64,000 nucleotides of DNA from Flavipsychrobacter sp. (GCA_031292525.1 JARLGY010000064.1:124001-188000), one strand, 5' to 3'; counted from the stretch's first letter, positions 9,301-17,221 are shown. A program made the numbers and translations. Notes: generated by a model from the sequence alone, not told the origin.

Positions 9301-10038
9301 TTTGGCAAGTGCATCTGTCCGCTTCTTTCGCACTACATTCATGCTATCTGTTCTCTTCGATCGCACTTGTGCCGTACTGTCCATTATATGCTGCCTCACA
9401 GCTTTCTCTGCATCCCGCATACGCTTGCGTACTTTTGTCATGCTATCATTAAAGTTAGCCCTGGCATCGCGCAAACTATCCAGCCTGTCATGTTGAATTA
9501 CAGACACACTATCTCTAAACCTTTTGCTTGATTTGTATTTCCGTATTACCGCAAGGCTATCAGAACGCCTTTTTTGTATGGCCTTCGCCTTGTCAATTAT
9601 AAGCTTACGTGCAGCAATTGTACTATCGGTAGTTTTCTTCCGGGCAGTTTTAAGTACTTCAAGGTTATCCTTTCGCTGCTTTTTTACCACATCCATCTTG
9701 GTGGTGCGTGCGTGCGTCACACTATCTTTATAGTGCTTACTGTCCCGATACTTATGCACTGTATTTAAACTGTCGGTATGAATTTTCCTCGCAACCTTTA
9801 CACTATCTACTATTCGTTTGCGGGCTACCTTCACACTATCTAGCTGGTGAGTCCGCGCTTCTTTTATACTGTCCAGCGTTGCTTTGCGCGCTTCTTTTGC
9901 TGAGTCAGCAGCATGGCTATCCCCGCCCCTCCCGTTCGCTTTCTGAGCAAATAATGTAGGCAGGGTCACTAATATTAAAAAAGAAAAAAACACAACTATT
10001 CCTAATCTAAAACGCAAATTTTCAAATCTCTTTTGCAC
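6385..10038 (-). CDS. sprE: SprE/PorW-like T9SS/gliding TPR protein with long hendecad coiled coil
   Basis: A 1217-residue exported protein starting with GTG. Residues 11-31 form a hydrophobic signal or anchor ending LFAQ; no lipobox cysteine is visible, unlike the lipoproteins SprE and PorW. Residues about 40-260 are an unusual, highly charged 11-residue repeat of the form DSxKxARKxxx, predicted as a long coiled coil. The remainder holds many TPR-type helical repeats (clear units around 370-700 and 850-1010). The C-terminal 130 residues have the pattern known from SprE: YVVIKFP..., KKFANASAAQTYMEVL, IISADNYRILLNDADINPYLAFYTLNYP. SprE and PorW are needed for T9SS function and, in gliders, for motility. 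The divergent neighbours (an M23-like anchor and AtpZ/AtpI) match the usual Bacteroidota context of this gene. Four T9SS cargo genes occur in the window. Confidence 0.85.
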   Translation of the reverse strand: MQKRFENLRFRLGIVVFFSFLILVTLPTLFAQKANGRGGDSHAADSAKEARKATLDSIKEARTHQLDSVKVARKRIVDSVKVARKIHTDSLNTVHKYRDSKHYKDSVTHARTTKMDVVKKQRKDNLEVLKTARKKTTDSTIAARKLIIDKAKAIQKRRSDSLAVIRKYKSSKRFRDSVSVIQHDRLDSLRDARANFNDSMTKVRKRMRDAEKAVRQHIMDSTAQVRSKRTDSMNVVRKKRTDALAKQKADREKLAKSRANLQEKKMQLALDLKMKQKHEKWSNQQMLKKKWTPVRKGIQNTFTRYNYFYNADKKMDEALLNMQRARRENYDTLIGLYAFDPNRDSSLLSADMDSIIRKASVGIQIHDPRTKWGDDLYLLLGEANYYKGRYAVAGTSFRYIISMDEEKKKKKAQANGAGQKKNTEPSIVEDDKKTMLDFLKHRTVHNEAILWLARTFTESHNIENAESVLSLLDADPKLPESLKGRIAMEKAFVALNDNNYKVAAEQLTIAAKDNNLTDNQRQRAAYLNGQLLQRNGEYTAAIGSFKQVIDLSPKIELDFYARKYMAYNTMYAGGDVDGMISSLKKVLNDGKYIPYYDQVYYLLGQLAVSGNKPDDAIVYLNKSIKTPKSTKKQKAISFATLGNVYYSSSRYVEAKRAYDSAASLASNAPADTLMITALRRSRVLGEVTRPMAVIHAEDSLLELAGMGDKEQRVAIRRYIKMLQQRRDDSAYNAENGGVLLAASAQQGQPGGGTDVASWYFANPTLMQQGYSEFKRKWGNRTLADNWGRQSAMLATAGNNNAAATDSATNNGQLDENGLPTVESLLAFIPNTDDARAKSRNRIQLAYLDLGKAYVKELEDYGQALKTLDTLDSRFPEHKYKADVLYLRYLVALRQGKLEDAQIYSAQLLKQYPESPFAVLVRPAKDDAAKQDAAASAGMANYYDETYSLLIQHQYGDVLSRTHTALKQFKDSTYTNRFRIMQAIALVGQGEYKQADTLLTEYMHAHPSDSLRDWAESVVKYMSKNPKGPGGAETSSQEHYRQWPYYDYTHNYSIAEDGSLVKGGHGDTVYSSANPYGKPASSAAGKTFNTLPGLITFTYAPQAQHYVVIKFPQIDLRSTALRNSIMEMNTTHFTDSSLSVLIDILSLDQSTLVVKKFANASAAQTYMEVLRDSDIFNKYKAGEISMFIISADNYRILLNDADINPYLAFYTLNYPGSK

Positions 10039-10113
10039 CAGCTACTATAACTGAATAACTTAAAAAATATTATACTAATTGACCAATTTCCTTAATTTTT
10101 CGGCGCAAGCGGC

Positions 10114-10147
10114 CAAAAATAGTCAAATAATGATAATTGAATGGCAA
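10114..10147 (-). promoter_or_regulatory. Predicted promoter of the SprE-like gene
   Basis: On the minus strand TTG (10147-10145) is followed after 23 nt by TATTTTTG (10121-10114), a perfect -7 element with spacing at the upper limit. It lies about 75 nt upstream of the GTG at 10038, within the divergent intergenic region. Confidence 0.45.
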
Positions 10148-10244
10148 TTATGTATCCACACCGAGTAGAAAAACTTCAATAAGATATACACATGTATTTA
10201 TAGCACATCATATGCTTCTCTTGTGTAAATTGCACTGTCAGAAA

Positions 10245-10724
10245 ATGAGCAAGAGCAAACAACAGCGCACAGACGTCTTGAACAACCATTACCGTATTGT
10301 GTTCATCAACGATGACACTTTGCAAGAGGTCATATCTTTTCGTCTTACCATGAAGAAACTATATGTGCTCTTTAGTACACTGTTTGTTATAGTTGTTACA
10401 CTTACCACGTGTGTCTTGCTGCTCACTCCACTTAAATATTATATACCAGGCTATGGCAACAGGGATACTCATTTACAGGTTGTAAAGCTGAAAAGAAATG
10501 TTGATTCGTTAGGAGACCTGGTTGCAGCACAACAAGGTTACGAGCTAAATTTGCGCAAGCTGATTAATGGAGATTACAATGGCAAACCCGATACTACCAA
10601 ATTGGATCTGAATCGCGTGAAAACAGAAGCTATGAATTTCATTCCCGCGCAAAAAGATTTATATAATAAACCACACCCGGCCGAAACTAAAAAGGCCAGG
10701 AAACACCAAACCAGTAATGACTGA
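10245..10724 (+). CDS. Membrane anchor related to M23 peptidases but lacking the peptidase domain
   Basis: A 159-residue single-pass membrane protein. The N-terminal 100 residues (NHYRIVFINDDTLQEVISFRL, a helix at about 38-62, then TPLKYYIPGYGN) match the N-terminus of a conserved Bacteroidota M23/LytM-like protein that normally sits beside sprE and the atp genes. Here the gene stops about 50 residues after the GY.N segment, before any HxxxD or HxH zinc motif, so it cannot be a peptidase. The ATG at 10245 is preferred; the frame stays open back to 10137, but those codons have no recognisable content. Its stop overlaps the AtpZ-like start by 8 nt. It may be a decayed gene kept for coupling or a real scaffold. 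Confidence 0.8.
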   Translation: MSKSKQQRTDVLNNHYRIVFINDDTLQEVISFRLTMKKLYVLFSTLFVIVVTLTTCVLLLTPLKYYIPGYGNRDTHLQVVKLKRNVDSLGDLVAAQQGYELNLRKLINGDYNGKPDTTKLDLNRVKTEAMNFIPAQKDLYNKPHPAETKKARKHQTSND

Positions 10725-10932
10725 CAATAACAAAAACGCCAATATGATGCGCTACGCCGGCCTGGCCACGCAATGGCTGGTAATGTTACTGGCAGCCGTT
10801 GGCATAGGCTGGAAATTGGATAAATGGATTGGCCCTAACTTCCATGTATTTATCATTGCATTGCCATTAATAGCATTGTGCGTATCGTTATGGCAGATCA
10901 TTAATGAATTTAATAAACCCAGATCTAAATAA
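10717..10932 (+). CDS. AtpZ/AtpI-type ATP synthase accessory protein
   Basis: A 71-residue protein with two membrane helices (about 13-31 and 42-62), separated by GWKLDKWIGPNFH. This matches the short AtpZ/AtpI family encoded in front of F-type ATP synthase operons, where these proteins help assemble the c-ring or import Mg2+/Ca2+. The start overlaps the upstream gene by 8 nt and the next gene begins 4 nt after the stop. The ATP synthase genes themselves (atpB, E, F, H, A, G) are not in the window, so this accessory gene is separated from its usual partners. Confidence 0.88.
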   Translation: MTDNNKNANMMRYAGLATQWLVMLLAAVGIGWKLDKWIGPNFHVFIIALPLIALCVSLWQIINEFNKPRSK

Positions 10933-10936
10933 AAAC

Positions 10937-11314
10937 ATGAACAAGTATTTTATCTTTATTGATACACTTATATTTATCATTCTGGGTGCAATATTCTATG
11001 CCATACACAATGCAGCGCCAGACTACCAGCTTGGTGTTCTTATGATTGGCAACGCAATAATGGCGATCCTCACGGCAACCAGCTACCTGATAGTAAAAAA
11101 AACAGTGCATGAACGGCCGCAGGCTTTTGTACGCGGGGTCTATGGGGCATCTTTGCTTAAACTTATGGTTTGCATGTTTTCAATACTCGCGTATGTACTC
11201 ATAAATCGCCCTAATATCCATAAACCATCTGTCTTTATATTGCTAGGTATATATATTGTTTATACGGCGGCAGAGACCATTTCATTATCAAAACTGGCTA
11301 GGGAAAGTAAATAG
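10937..11314 (+). CDS. Four-helix membrane protein, probable ATP synthase I-like subunit
   Basis: A 125-residue protein with four predicted membrane helices (about 4-25, 31-52, 73-92, 98-118). Proteins of this size and topology usually lie between atpZ/atpI and atpB in Bacteroidota and are annotated as hypothetical or as ATP synthase I-like. The call depends on topology and on its position directly after the AtpZ-like gene. The ATG at 10937 is chosen over an in-frame ATG at 10904 that would overlap the upstream gene. The SprT-like gene starts 1 nt after the stop, indicating translational coupling. Confidence 0.65.
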   Translation: MNKYFIFIDTLIFIILGAIFYAIHNAAPDYQLGVLMIGNAIMAILTATSYLIVKKTVHERPQAFVRGVYGASLLKLMVCMFSILAYVLINRPNIHKPSVFILLGIYIVYTAAETISLSKLARESK

Positions 11315-11315
11315 T

Positions 11316-11942
11316 ATGGGCAAGCAGGAAACCAGTTTTAGTTTTCTCCAACAGTTTTTACCCCCAGGCACTTTTGAACAGGTTGAGCCTTATTTTTCGT
11401 CGCATGTAATACACCTTACCATCACGCATGAACGCAAAAGTGTACTGGGCGACTATCGCTCCCCTGCTCCAGACAAACCCTACCATCGCATCAGCATAAA
11501 CGCTAACCTCAATCCATATAGTTTCCTCATTACACTATTGCACGAGCTGGCCCACATGACCACCTACCTGCACTTTAAGCACAGTGTTAGTCCCCACGGT
11601 AAAGAATGGAAAACCCAGTTCAGGCACATACTCATTCCTTTCCTGGGCAAGTCTATTTTTCCTGCTAGTGTAGAGAAGGCCTTACTTGCCTATGTGCACA
11701 ATCCCGCAGCAAGCACTTGCTCCGATCCACGCCTATTTAAGGCCCTTTACCGTTATGATGAACATAAAGAAGGTTATTTGTTAGTAGATGATCTGGAACT
11801 GAACGAGAAATTTGAAACCGAAAGCGGCCAGGTTTTCCAGAAAATAGAACATATGCGCACCCGCAGCAAATGCAAAGAGCTAAAAACAGGCAGAATGTTC
11901 TACTTTATGGATATTGTTGAGGTCAAAAGACATTCCCGTTGA
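11316..11942 (+). CDS. SprT-like zinc metalloprotease domain protein
   Basis: A 208-residue cytoplasmic protein. Residues 30-100 form the SprT-like core: beta strands, then LLHELAH (zinc motif HELAH at 76-80) and the third ligand His94 in SPHGKEWK. The C-terminal half has only two isolated cysteines, so the zinc ribbon of classical SprT/Spartan proteins is missing. Spartan relatives cleave DNA-protein crosslinks; the role of this short bacterial branch is not established. It is the last gene of the operon with the M23-like anchor and the two ATP synthase accessory genes, sitting where atpB would be expected. Confidence 0.85.
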   Translation: MGKQETSFSFLQQFLPPGTFEQVEPYFSSHVIHLTITHERKSVLGDYRSPAPDKPYHRISINANLNPYSFLITLLHELAHMTTYLHFKHSVSPHGKEWKTQFRHILIPFLGKSIFPASVEKALLAYVHNPAASTCSDPRLFKALYRYDEHKEGYLLVDDLELNEKFETESGQVFQKIEHMRTRSKCKELKTGRMFYFMDIVEVKRHSR

Positions 11943-12027
11943 TTATATAATAATACATTACCTACATCCTATATATACCTCAAAATATCCCCCTCTTTTT
12001 TCACGCCATATACCATCGCTAATATAC

Positions 12028-12057
12028 TTGTCCCCAAAAACAATAATTGTACCTTTG
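12028..12057 (+). promoter_or_regulatory. Predicted promoter of the first M13 peptidase gene
   Basis: TTG (12028-12030), 19 nt spacer, then TACCTTTG (12050-12057). Both elements and the spacing fit the Bacteroidota consensus exactly. The start codon follows 24 nt later, so the leader is short. This is the clearest promoter in the window. Confidence 0.8.
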
Positions 12058-12081
12058 CGCTCTTAATTGAAAGGTTCATAT

Positions 12082-14109
12082 ATGAATTTAAGAAAAATAA
12101 CACTAGCAAGCGCAGCGCTGCTAGCAATGGTTTCCTTTAAAACTTCAGCTCAGGATTATCCCGTATTGGATCCTTCAAACATCGATCATTCAGTGCGTCC
12201 TGGCGATAATTTCTTCAAGTATGCCAATGGCAACTGGTTAAAGAACAACCCCATCCCGGCAACTGAAACCCGTTGGGGAAGCTTCAACGAGCTACAGGAA
12301 AACAATTACAAAGCCTTGCACCAGTTACTGGATGATGCGGCTAAAAACAGAACTGCACCTAAAGGTAGCCGCGACCAGAAAGTCGGCGATTTCTACCGTA
12401 GTGGTATGGATAGTGTTGCTATAGAAAAAGCAGGCATCACTCCACTAAACGGTGTATTCTCTCGCATAGATAATATTAAGAATATCAACGAACTCATTGC
12501 TGAAATAGGCAAAGAACATACAGAAGGCATAGGCACACTATATGGTTTTGGTGTATCGCCCGATGATAAAAACGTATCAAGAGAGATTGTTCAGTTTGGC
12601 CAGGCTGGTATCGGCTTGCCAGATCGTGATTACTACTTCAATACAGATGCACGCACCACAAAGATCCGCGATGCATATAAAGAGTACATCCCGCAAATGT
12701 TTATGCTGATGGGTGAACCCGAAGCTGAAGCAAAAAAAGATGGCAAAGATGTGTACGATTTTGAAGTGAAGTTGGCAACAGCCTCTATGACGCGTGTTGA
12801 ACGCCGTGATCCTTACAAAACATACAACAAGTACAGCCTGCAAAATGTAAACGAGGTAACTCCTGGTTTGGATTGGAAAAAAGTATTCGCATCTCTCGAA
12901 ATTAAGAATGAGGATACAATGCTGATTGGTATGCCTGTGTTCTTTAAAGCAGTTGCTGTTGAGCTTACTGCTACCCCAATGAATACCTGGAAAAAATACC
13001 TGAAGTTCCACCTGGTAAATGGCATGGCCCCATTCCTTTCCAGCAAGTTCGATCAGGCACGTTTCGATTTCTACAGCACAAAAATGCGTGGACAGAAAGA
13101 ACAAAAACCACGCTGGAAAAGAGTATTGTCTGTTGTTGATGGTTCTGTTGGCGAACTGTTGGGACAGATGTATGTAGAGAAGTATTTTACACCTGAAGCT
13201 AAAAAACGCATGCAGGAACTGGTGAACAACCTGCAGGAAACTTATGCAGATCGCATCAAGAACCTGGAATGGATGAGCGATGAAACCAAGAAGATAGCAC
13301 TGGTAAAGCTGGGCACCTTCGTAAAAAAAATAGGCTATACCGACAAATGGAAAGACTATAGCAAGCTGACCATTGGTAATGTTTATGTTACAAACATCAT
13401 GGCTTCTGCCAAGTTTGAATATGATTATGATATGAGCAAACTGGGTCACCCCGTCGATCGTACAGTTTGGGGCATGACACCTCCAACAGTTAATGCTTAT
13501 TACAATCCGGGCTTTAATGAGATCGTTTTCCCTGCCGGTATCCTTCAATTTCCGTTCTTCAATTTCAAGGCCGACGACGCTGTTAACTATGGAGGCATTG
13601 GTGCTGTTATAGGTCATGAAATGACACACGGTTTTGACGATGAAGGTCGCCTGTACGACGCGAGTGGTAATCTTACCAACTGGTGGACACCTGCTGATTC
13701 TGCAAAGTTTGAAGAAAGAGCTGGTGTTGTTGTTAAACAATTCAACAACTCAGTAGTGCTGGATACGGTACATGTGAATGGCAAGCTTACAGAAGGTGAA
13801 AACCTCGCCGATCTTGGGGGGTTATCTATTGCCTACCAGGCATTCAAGAAAACTAAAGAAGGGCATAGCGATGAAAAGATCGATGGCTTCACTCCAGATC
13901 AACGCTTCTTCCTCAGCTGGGCTCAGGTTTGGCGCGCCAACACTCGCGATCAGGAAATGGCTTCCCGTATCATGACAGACCCACACTCTCCAAGTGAACT
14001 GCGTTGCAATGTGCCTATCAGCAACATGGAAGCGTGGTACAAAGCATTCAACATACAGCCAACCGATAAAATGTACCGCCCTGCTGACGAACGTGCTAAA
14101 GTTTGGTAA
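12082..14109 (+). CDS. M13 family (neprilysin/PepO-like) zinc endopeptidase, copy 1
   Basis: A 675-residue exported zinc endopeptidase with a signal peptide (residues 1-24, ending TSAQ), presumably acting on peptides in the periplasm or outside. The zinc site is HEMTH (512-516) in VIGHEMTHGFDDEGR. The third ligand is Glu573 in GENLADLGG, and the substrate-binding NAYYNP segment is also present, so it should be active. The ATG at 12082 is chosen because it gives a clean signal peptide; an in-frame TTG 15 nt earlier adds nothing. A strong promoter precedes it and a hairpin terminator (14142-14171) follows. A close paralog lies directly downstream. Confidence 0.97.
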   Translation: MNLRKITLASAALLAMVSFKTSAQDYPVLDPSNIDHSVRPGDNFFKYANGNWLKNNPIPATETRWGSFNELQENNYKALHQLLDDAAKNRTAPKGSRDQKVGDFYRSGMDSVAIEKAGITPLNGVFSRIDNIKNINELIAEIGKEHTEGIGTLYGFGVSPDDKNVSREIVQFGQAGIGLPDRDYYFNTDARTTKIRDAYKEYIPQMFMLMGEPEAEAKKDGKDVYDFEVKLATASMTRVERRDPYKTYNKYSLQNVNEVTPGLDWKKVFASLEIKNEDTMLIGMPVFFKAVAVELTATPMNTWKKYLKFHLVNGMAPFLSSKFDQARFDFYSTKMRGQKEQKPRWKRVLSVVDGSVGELLGQMYVEKYFTPEAKKRMQELVNNLQETYADRIKNLEWMSDETKKIALVKLGTFVKKIGYTDKWKDYSKLTIGNVYVTNIMASAKFEYDYDMSKLGHPVDRTVWGMTPPTVNAYYNPGFNEIVFPAGILQFPFFNFKADDAVNYGGIGAVIGHEMTHGFDDEGRLYDASGNLTNWWTPADSAKFEERAGVVVKQFNNSVVLDTVHVNGKLTEGENLADLGGLSIAYQAFKKTKEGHSDEKIDGFTPDQRFFLSWAQVWRANTRDQEMASRIMTDPHSPSELRCNVPISNMEAWYKAFNIQPTDKMYRPADERAKVW

Positions 14110-14141
14110 TCAAAAGCGAATAAAACATTAGATAGATATAG

Positions 14142-14171
14142 AGCCCCCGGAATATGATCGGGGGCTTTTTT
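14142..14171 (+). terminator. Rho-independent terminator after M13 copy 1
   Basis: Arms AGCCCCCG (14142-14149) and CGGGGGCT (14159-14166), a 9-nt loop, and a run of six T ending at 14171. It separates the two M13 genes, so copy 2 depends on read-through or on a promoter in the 36 nt that follow. Confidence 0.93.
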
Positions 14172-14207
14172 CAAAATACCCAAGTATATACTTTTTAACT
14201 GACAGCT

Positions 14208-16238
14208 ATGAACTTCAAAAAAATCGCACTGGCGTCCGCAGCATTTCTCACTCTTGCCTCGTTTGATAAAGCAGACAACGGACATAAATTACTCGACCCT
14301 GCCAATATAGATAATAGCGTGCGCCCCGGCGACAACTTTTATATGTACGCAAACGGTACATGGCTAAAGAACAATCCTATTCCGTCCACTGAAACCGAAT
14401 GGGGAAGCTTTAACGAGGTACAGGAATTTAATTACAAGGCACTTCATACCCTGCTCGACTCTGCAATGCGCCTACACAATGCAGCAAAGGGTTCCACCAT
14501 ACAAAAGGTAGGCGATTTCTACCGCAGTGGTATGGATACGGTAGCTATCGAAAAAGCTGGTATTAAACCGTTGGCTGGTTCACTAGCTCGCATAGAAAAA
14601 ATAAAAACTACCGATGAGTTGTTGAAAGAGATCGCCCTTGAACAAACCGAAGGCATCAATCCATTATATGGCTTCAGCGTAGGTCCCGATGATAAAGACG
14701 TTACTAAAGAGATCTGCCAGTTTTCACAAGCTGGTCTGGGCCTCCCCGATCGAGACTACTATTTTAACACTGATCCTAACACTACCAGGATTAGGAACGC
14801 ATATCAAAAGTATGTGCCTAGCATGTTGGTATTGGCAGGCGAAACAGAAGCCGAGGCAACTAAAAATGGTGCAGATATCTACAAGCTGGAAACGTCCCTT
14901 GCCAACGCATCCATGACTCGCCTGGACATGCGCGACCCCTACAAAACTTACAACAAATTCAGCATTGCAGGTATTAATAAAAAAACACCTGGTATGGATT
15001 GGCGCGCACTTCTTACCGACCTTCGGGTAACGGGTCAGGATTCAGTGCTGGTAGGCATGCCAGACTTTTTCACCCGCATGGCTGCGCAAATAAAAGAAAC
15101 ACCAGTTAGCGTGTGGAAGGAATATTTAAAATTCCACCTGGTAAACAATACATCAGCCTTCCTCAGCAGCAAGTTCAATGCTCTGCACTTTGATTTTTAT
15201 GGCCGCACACTTAGTGGCCAGCAAGAACAAAAACCCCGCTGGAAAAGAGTGTTAGCAATGGTCGATGGTTCTATTGGCGAATTACTGGGCCAGATGTATG
15301 TAGATAAATACTTTAAGCCGGAAGCCAAAACAAGAATGCTGAACCTTGTAAATAACCTGCAGAAAACTTACGCAGACCGCATACAGCGCAGCGACTGGAT
15401 GAGCGCTGATACGAAGGCAAAAGCCCTTATAAAGCTAAACGCATTTGTAAAGAAAATAGGCTATCCCGACAAGTGGAAAGATTATAGCAAGCTAGACATC
15501 GTAGGCGATAACTATGTAAAGAACATCATGGCTACTTCGGTATTCGAATATAATTACAACCTGCACAAACTGGGTCGCCCAGTAGATAGGGCCGAATGGG
15601 GCATGACACCACCAACGGTAAATGCATACTACAATCCCGGTTTTAACGAGATCGTATTCCCTGCTGGCATTCTCCAATATCCGTTCTTCGATTTCAGTGC
15701 CGATGATGCTGTAAACTATGGCGGCATTGGTGCCGTTATAGGTCACGAAATGACACACGGTTTTGACGACCAAGGTCGCTTATACAACGATGTAGGTAAC
15801 CTAACCAACTGGTGGAACTCTACCGATTCTGCACATTTTGTAGCAAGGGCCGGCAGGGTTGTAGATCAGTTCAACAAATCTGTAGTGCTTGATACTATGC
15901 ACGTAAATGGCGAATTGACAGAAGGTGAAAACCTGGCCGACCTGGGAGGCTTGAACATTGCTTACGAAGCCTTTAAGAAAACAAAAGAAGGACAGAGCAA
16001 CGACAAGATAGATGGATTTACCCCAGACCAGCGCTTCTTCCTTAGCTGGGCACAAGTGTGGCGCGCCAACAACAGGCCTGAGTCTATAGCTCAGCGCCTC
16101 ATGCTCGATCCTCATTCCCCTGAAGAACTGCGCTGCAATGTACCTATCAGCAACATGGATGCCTGGTACAAAGCATTCAACATACAACCAGGCGACAAAC
16201 TCTACCGCCCCGCCGATGCAAGGGCAAGTGTCTGGTAG
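14208..16238 (+). CDS. M13 family (neprilysin/PepO-like) zinc endopeptidase, copy 2
   Basis: A 676-residue paralog of the preceding gene, collinear along its whole length. The zinc site is HEMTH (513-517) and the third ligand Glu574 in GENLADLGG; NAYYNP is conserved. The N-terminus is hydrophobic (residues 5-18, IALASAAFLTLAS) but ends in FDKADNG rather than the AQ cleavage site of copy 1, so export or processing may differ. No perfect promoter was found between the terminator of copy 1 and this start; ATACTTTTT at about 14188 is a weak -7 candidate. A terminator follows at 16267. Tandem duplication is the simplest explanation. Confidence 0.96.
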   Translation: MNFKKIALASAAFLTLASFDKADNGHKLLDPANIDNSVRPGDNFYMYANGTWLKNNPIPSTETEWGSFNEVQEFNYKALHTLLDSAMRLHNAAKGSTIQKVGDFYRSGMDTVAIEKAGIKPLAGSLARIEKIKTTDELLKEIALEQTEGINPLYGFSVGPDDKDVTKEICQFSQAGLGLPDRDYYFNTDPNTTRIRNAYQKYVPSMLVLAGETEAEATKNGADIYKLETSLANASMTRLDMRDPYKTYNKFSIAGINKKTPGMDWRALLTDLRVTGQDSVLVGMPDFFTRMAAQIKETPVSVWKEYLKFHLVNNTSAFLSSKFNALHFDFYGRTLSGQQEQKPRWKRVLAMVDGSIGELLGQMYVDKYFKPEAKTRMLNLVNNLQKTYADRIQRSDWMSADTKAKALIKLNAFVKKIGYPDKWKDYSKLDIVGDNYVKNIMATSVFEYNYNLHKLGRPVDRAEWGMTPPTVNAYYNPGFNEIVFPAGILQYPFFDFSADDAVNYGGIGAVIGHEMTHGFDDQGRLYNDVGNLTNWWNSTDSAHFVARAGRVVDQFNKSVVLDTMHVNGELTEGENLADLGGLNIAYEAFKKTKEGQSNDKIDGFTPDQRFFLSWAQVWRANNRPESIAQRLMLDPHSPEELRCNVPISNMDAWYKAFNIQPGDKLYRPADARASVW

Positions 16239-16266
16239 TCACTACTTTAAAAAATTGATTATTATG

Positions 16267-16290
16267 TCCCGGCAATGGCCGGGATTTTTT
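16267..16290 (+). terminator. Rho-independent terminator after M13 copy 2
   Basis: Arms TCCCGGC (16267-16273) and GCCGGGA (16278-16284) with a 4-nt loop, followed by six T. The convergent T9SS cargo gene ends 17 nt further on at 16307. Confidence 0.92.
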
Positions 16291-16306
16291 CTGCACAGTA
16301 GTTATC

Positions 16307-17221
16307 CTACTCATACAATAGCTTCCCGCTATAAGGCACATTGCTTCCTGTAACCTTATAAAAATAAAAACCTGCAGGCAGGTTGCCCAGGTCTAGCTCA
16401 TGCTTATATGGAGCCTTGAGCACGCTCACTCCCCTGCTATCGTATATGTTTATGGTGCACTGTTCAGAATTCATCAACTCAGGAAAATAGAATACCCCAT
16501 TATATGCCGGGTTAGGTACTACCTTCAAAACATTTGGTTCAACTGTAGCTACCGCCCCGTAACACCCAGTCCCTATCACTCTTATTGAATCTATTTTCCA
16601 CCCTGATAATGAGTCAACTAAGGAGTCACTAACAAACCTGAACCTCAACATGAAATTAACATAGCTGGACGGTTGATTTAAAAGCAAATTACAAATTGAG
16701 GTCGTCTTTTCAGCCATGCAAGTAATGAATTGAATTCGAATGTTTTGTTGGCCGTAACTATTACCTGTAAATGCATGTTCACCCGTCAGCAGGGTATCAT
16801 CATAGGTACCTCCTCCATAAATAGCGCCGCAATAGCTTATATTATACCAGGTATGCCCCGTATCTACAGAAAACTCAATAATCCCACCTGCATGTCCGTT
16901 ATGTGTTTGGTATTCATGCCAGATGTCTACAATTGGGTTTACATCAAATCCGGTTATCATAAAACTAGAATTGGCACTAGGAGGATAGACCTTTGTTGTA
17001 TCCGTCATCAGACCAAAAGAAGATAATACCCCGTTCGAGAATCCCACTTTTAATGTACTGCCCAGTTGCCATAGTTTTTGTGTAGATGTATCTAAAACTA
17101 TGTTTTTGGGTAATGTATCGACAGTAAAATTGTAGAATACCGTATCATAATACTGTATTTGTCCTTTAACGGTTAGTGGTAGTATTAACGTGATGAGCGT
17201 CGCTAAAATAAAATGTTTCAT
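16307..17221 (-). CDS. Secreted protein with T9SS type A sorting domain
   Basis: A 304-residue secreted protein. Signal peptide at residues 1-20 (ending VKGQ). The middle part (about 60-225) is beta-rich and jelly-roll-like, with segments such as GGIIEFSVDTGHTWYNIS and GWKIDSIRVIG that recall carbohydrate-binding or choice-of-anchor domains; no catalytic motif is seen. The C-terminal 75 residues are a T9SS sorting domain: VVPNPAYNGVFYFP, INIYDSRG, LPAGFYFYKV and GKLLYE. It is presumably exported by the T9SS and anchored or released at the cell surface. The gene stands alone and converges with M13 copy 2. Confidence 0.9.
   Translation of the reverse strand: MKHFILATLITLILPLTVKGQIQYYDTVFYNFTVDTLPKNIVLDTSTQKLWQLGSTLKVGFSNGVLSSFGLMTDTTKVYPPSANSSFMITGFDVNPIVDIWHEYQTHNGHAGGIIEFSVDTGHTWYNISYCGAIYGGGTYDDTLLTGEHAFTGNSYGQQNIRIQFITCMAEKTTSICNLLLNQPSSYVNFMLRFRFVSDSLVDSLSGWKIDSIRVIGTGCYGAVATVEPNVLKVVPNPAYNGVFYFPELMNSEQCTINIYDSRGVSVLKAPYKHELDLGNLPAGFYFYKVTGSNVPYSGKLLYE

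Noticed and set aside
10137-10244. In-frame upstream extension of the M23-like anchor gene
   Set aside because: The extra 36 residues do not match the family, and the ATG at 10245 gives the expected N-terminus.
12577-13740. 387-codon open frame on the minus strand
   Set aside because: Antisense to the first M13 peptidase, whose zinc motifs are intact; the translated sequence has no recognisable features.
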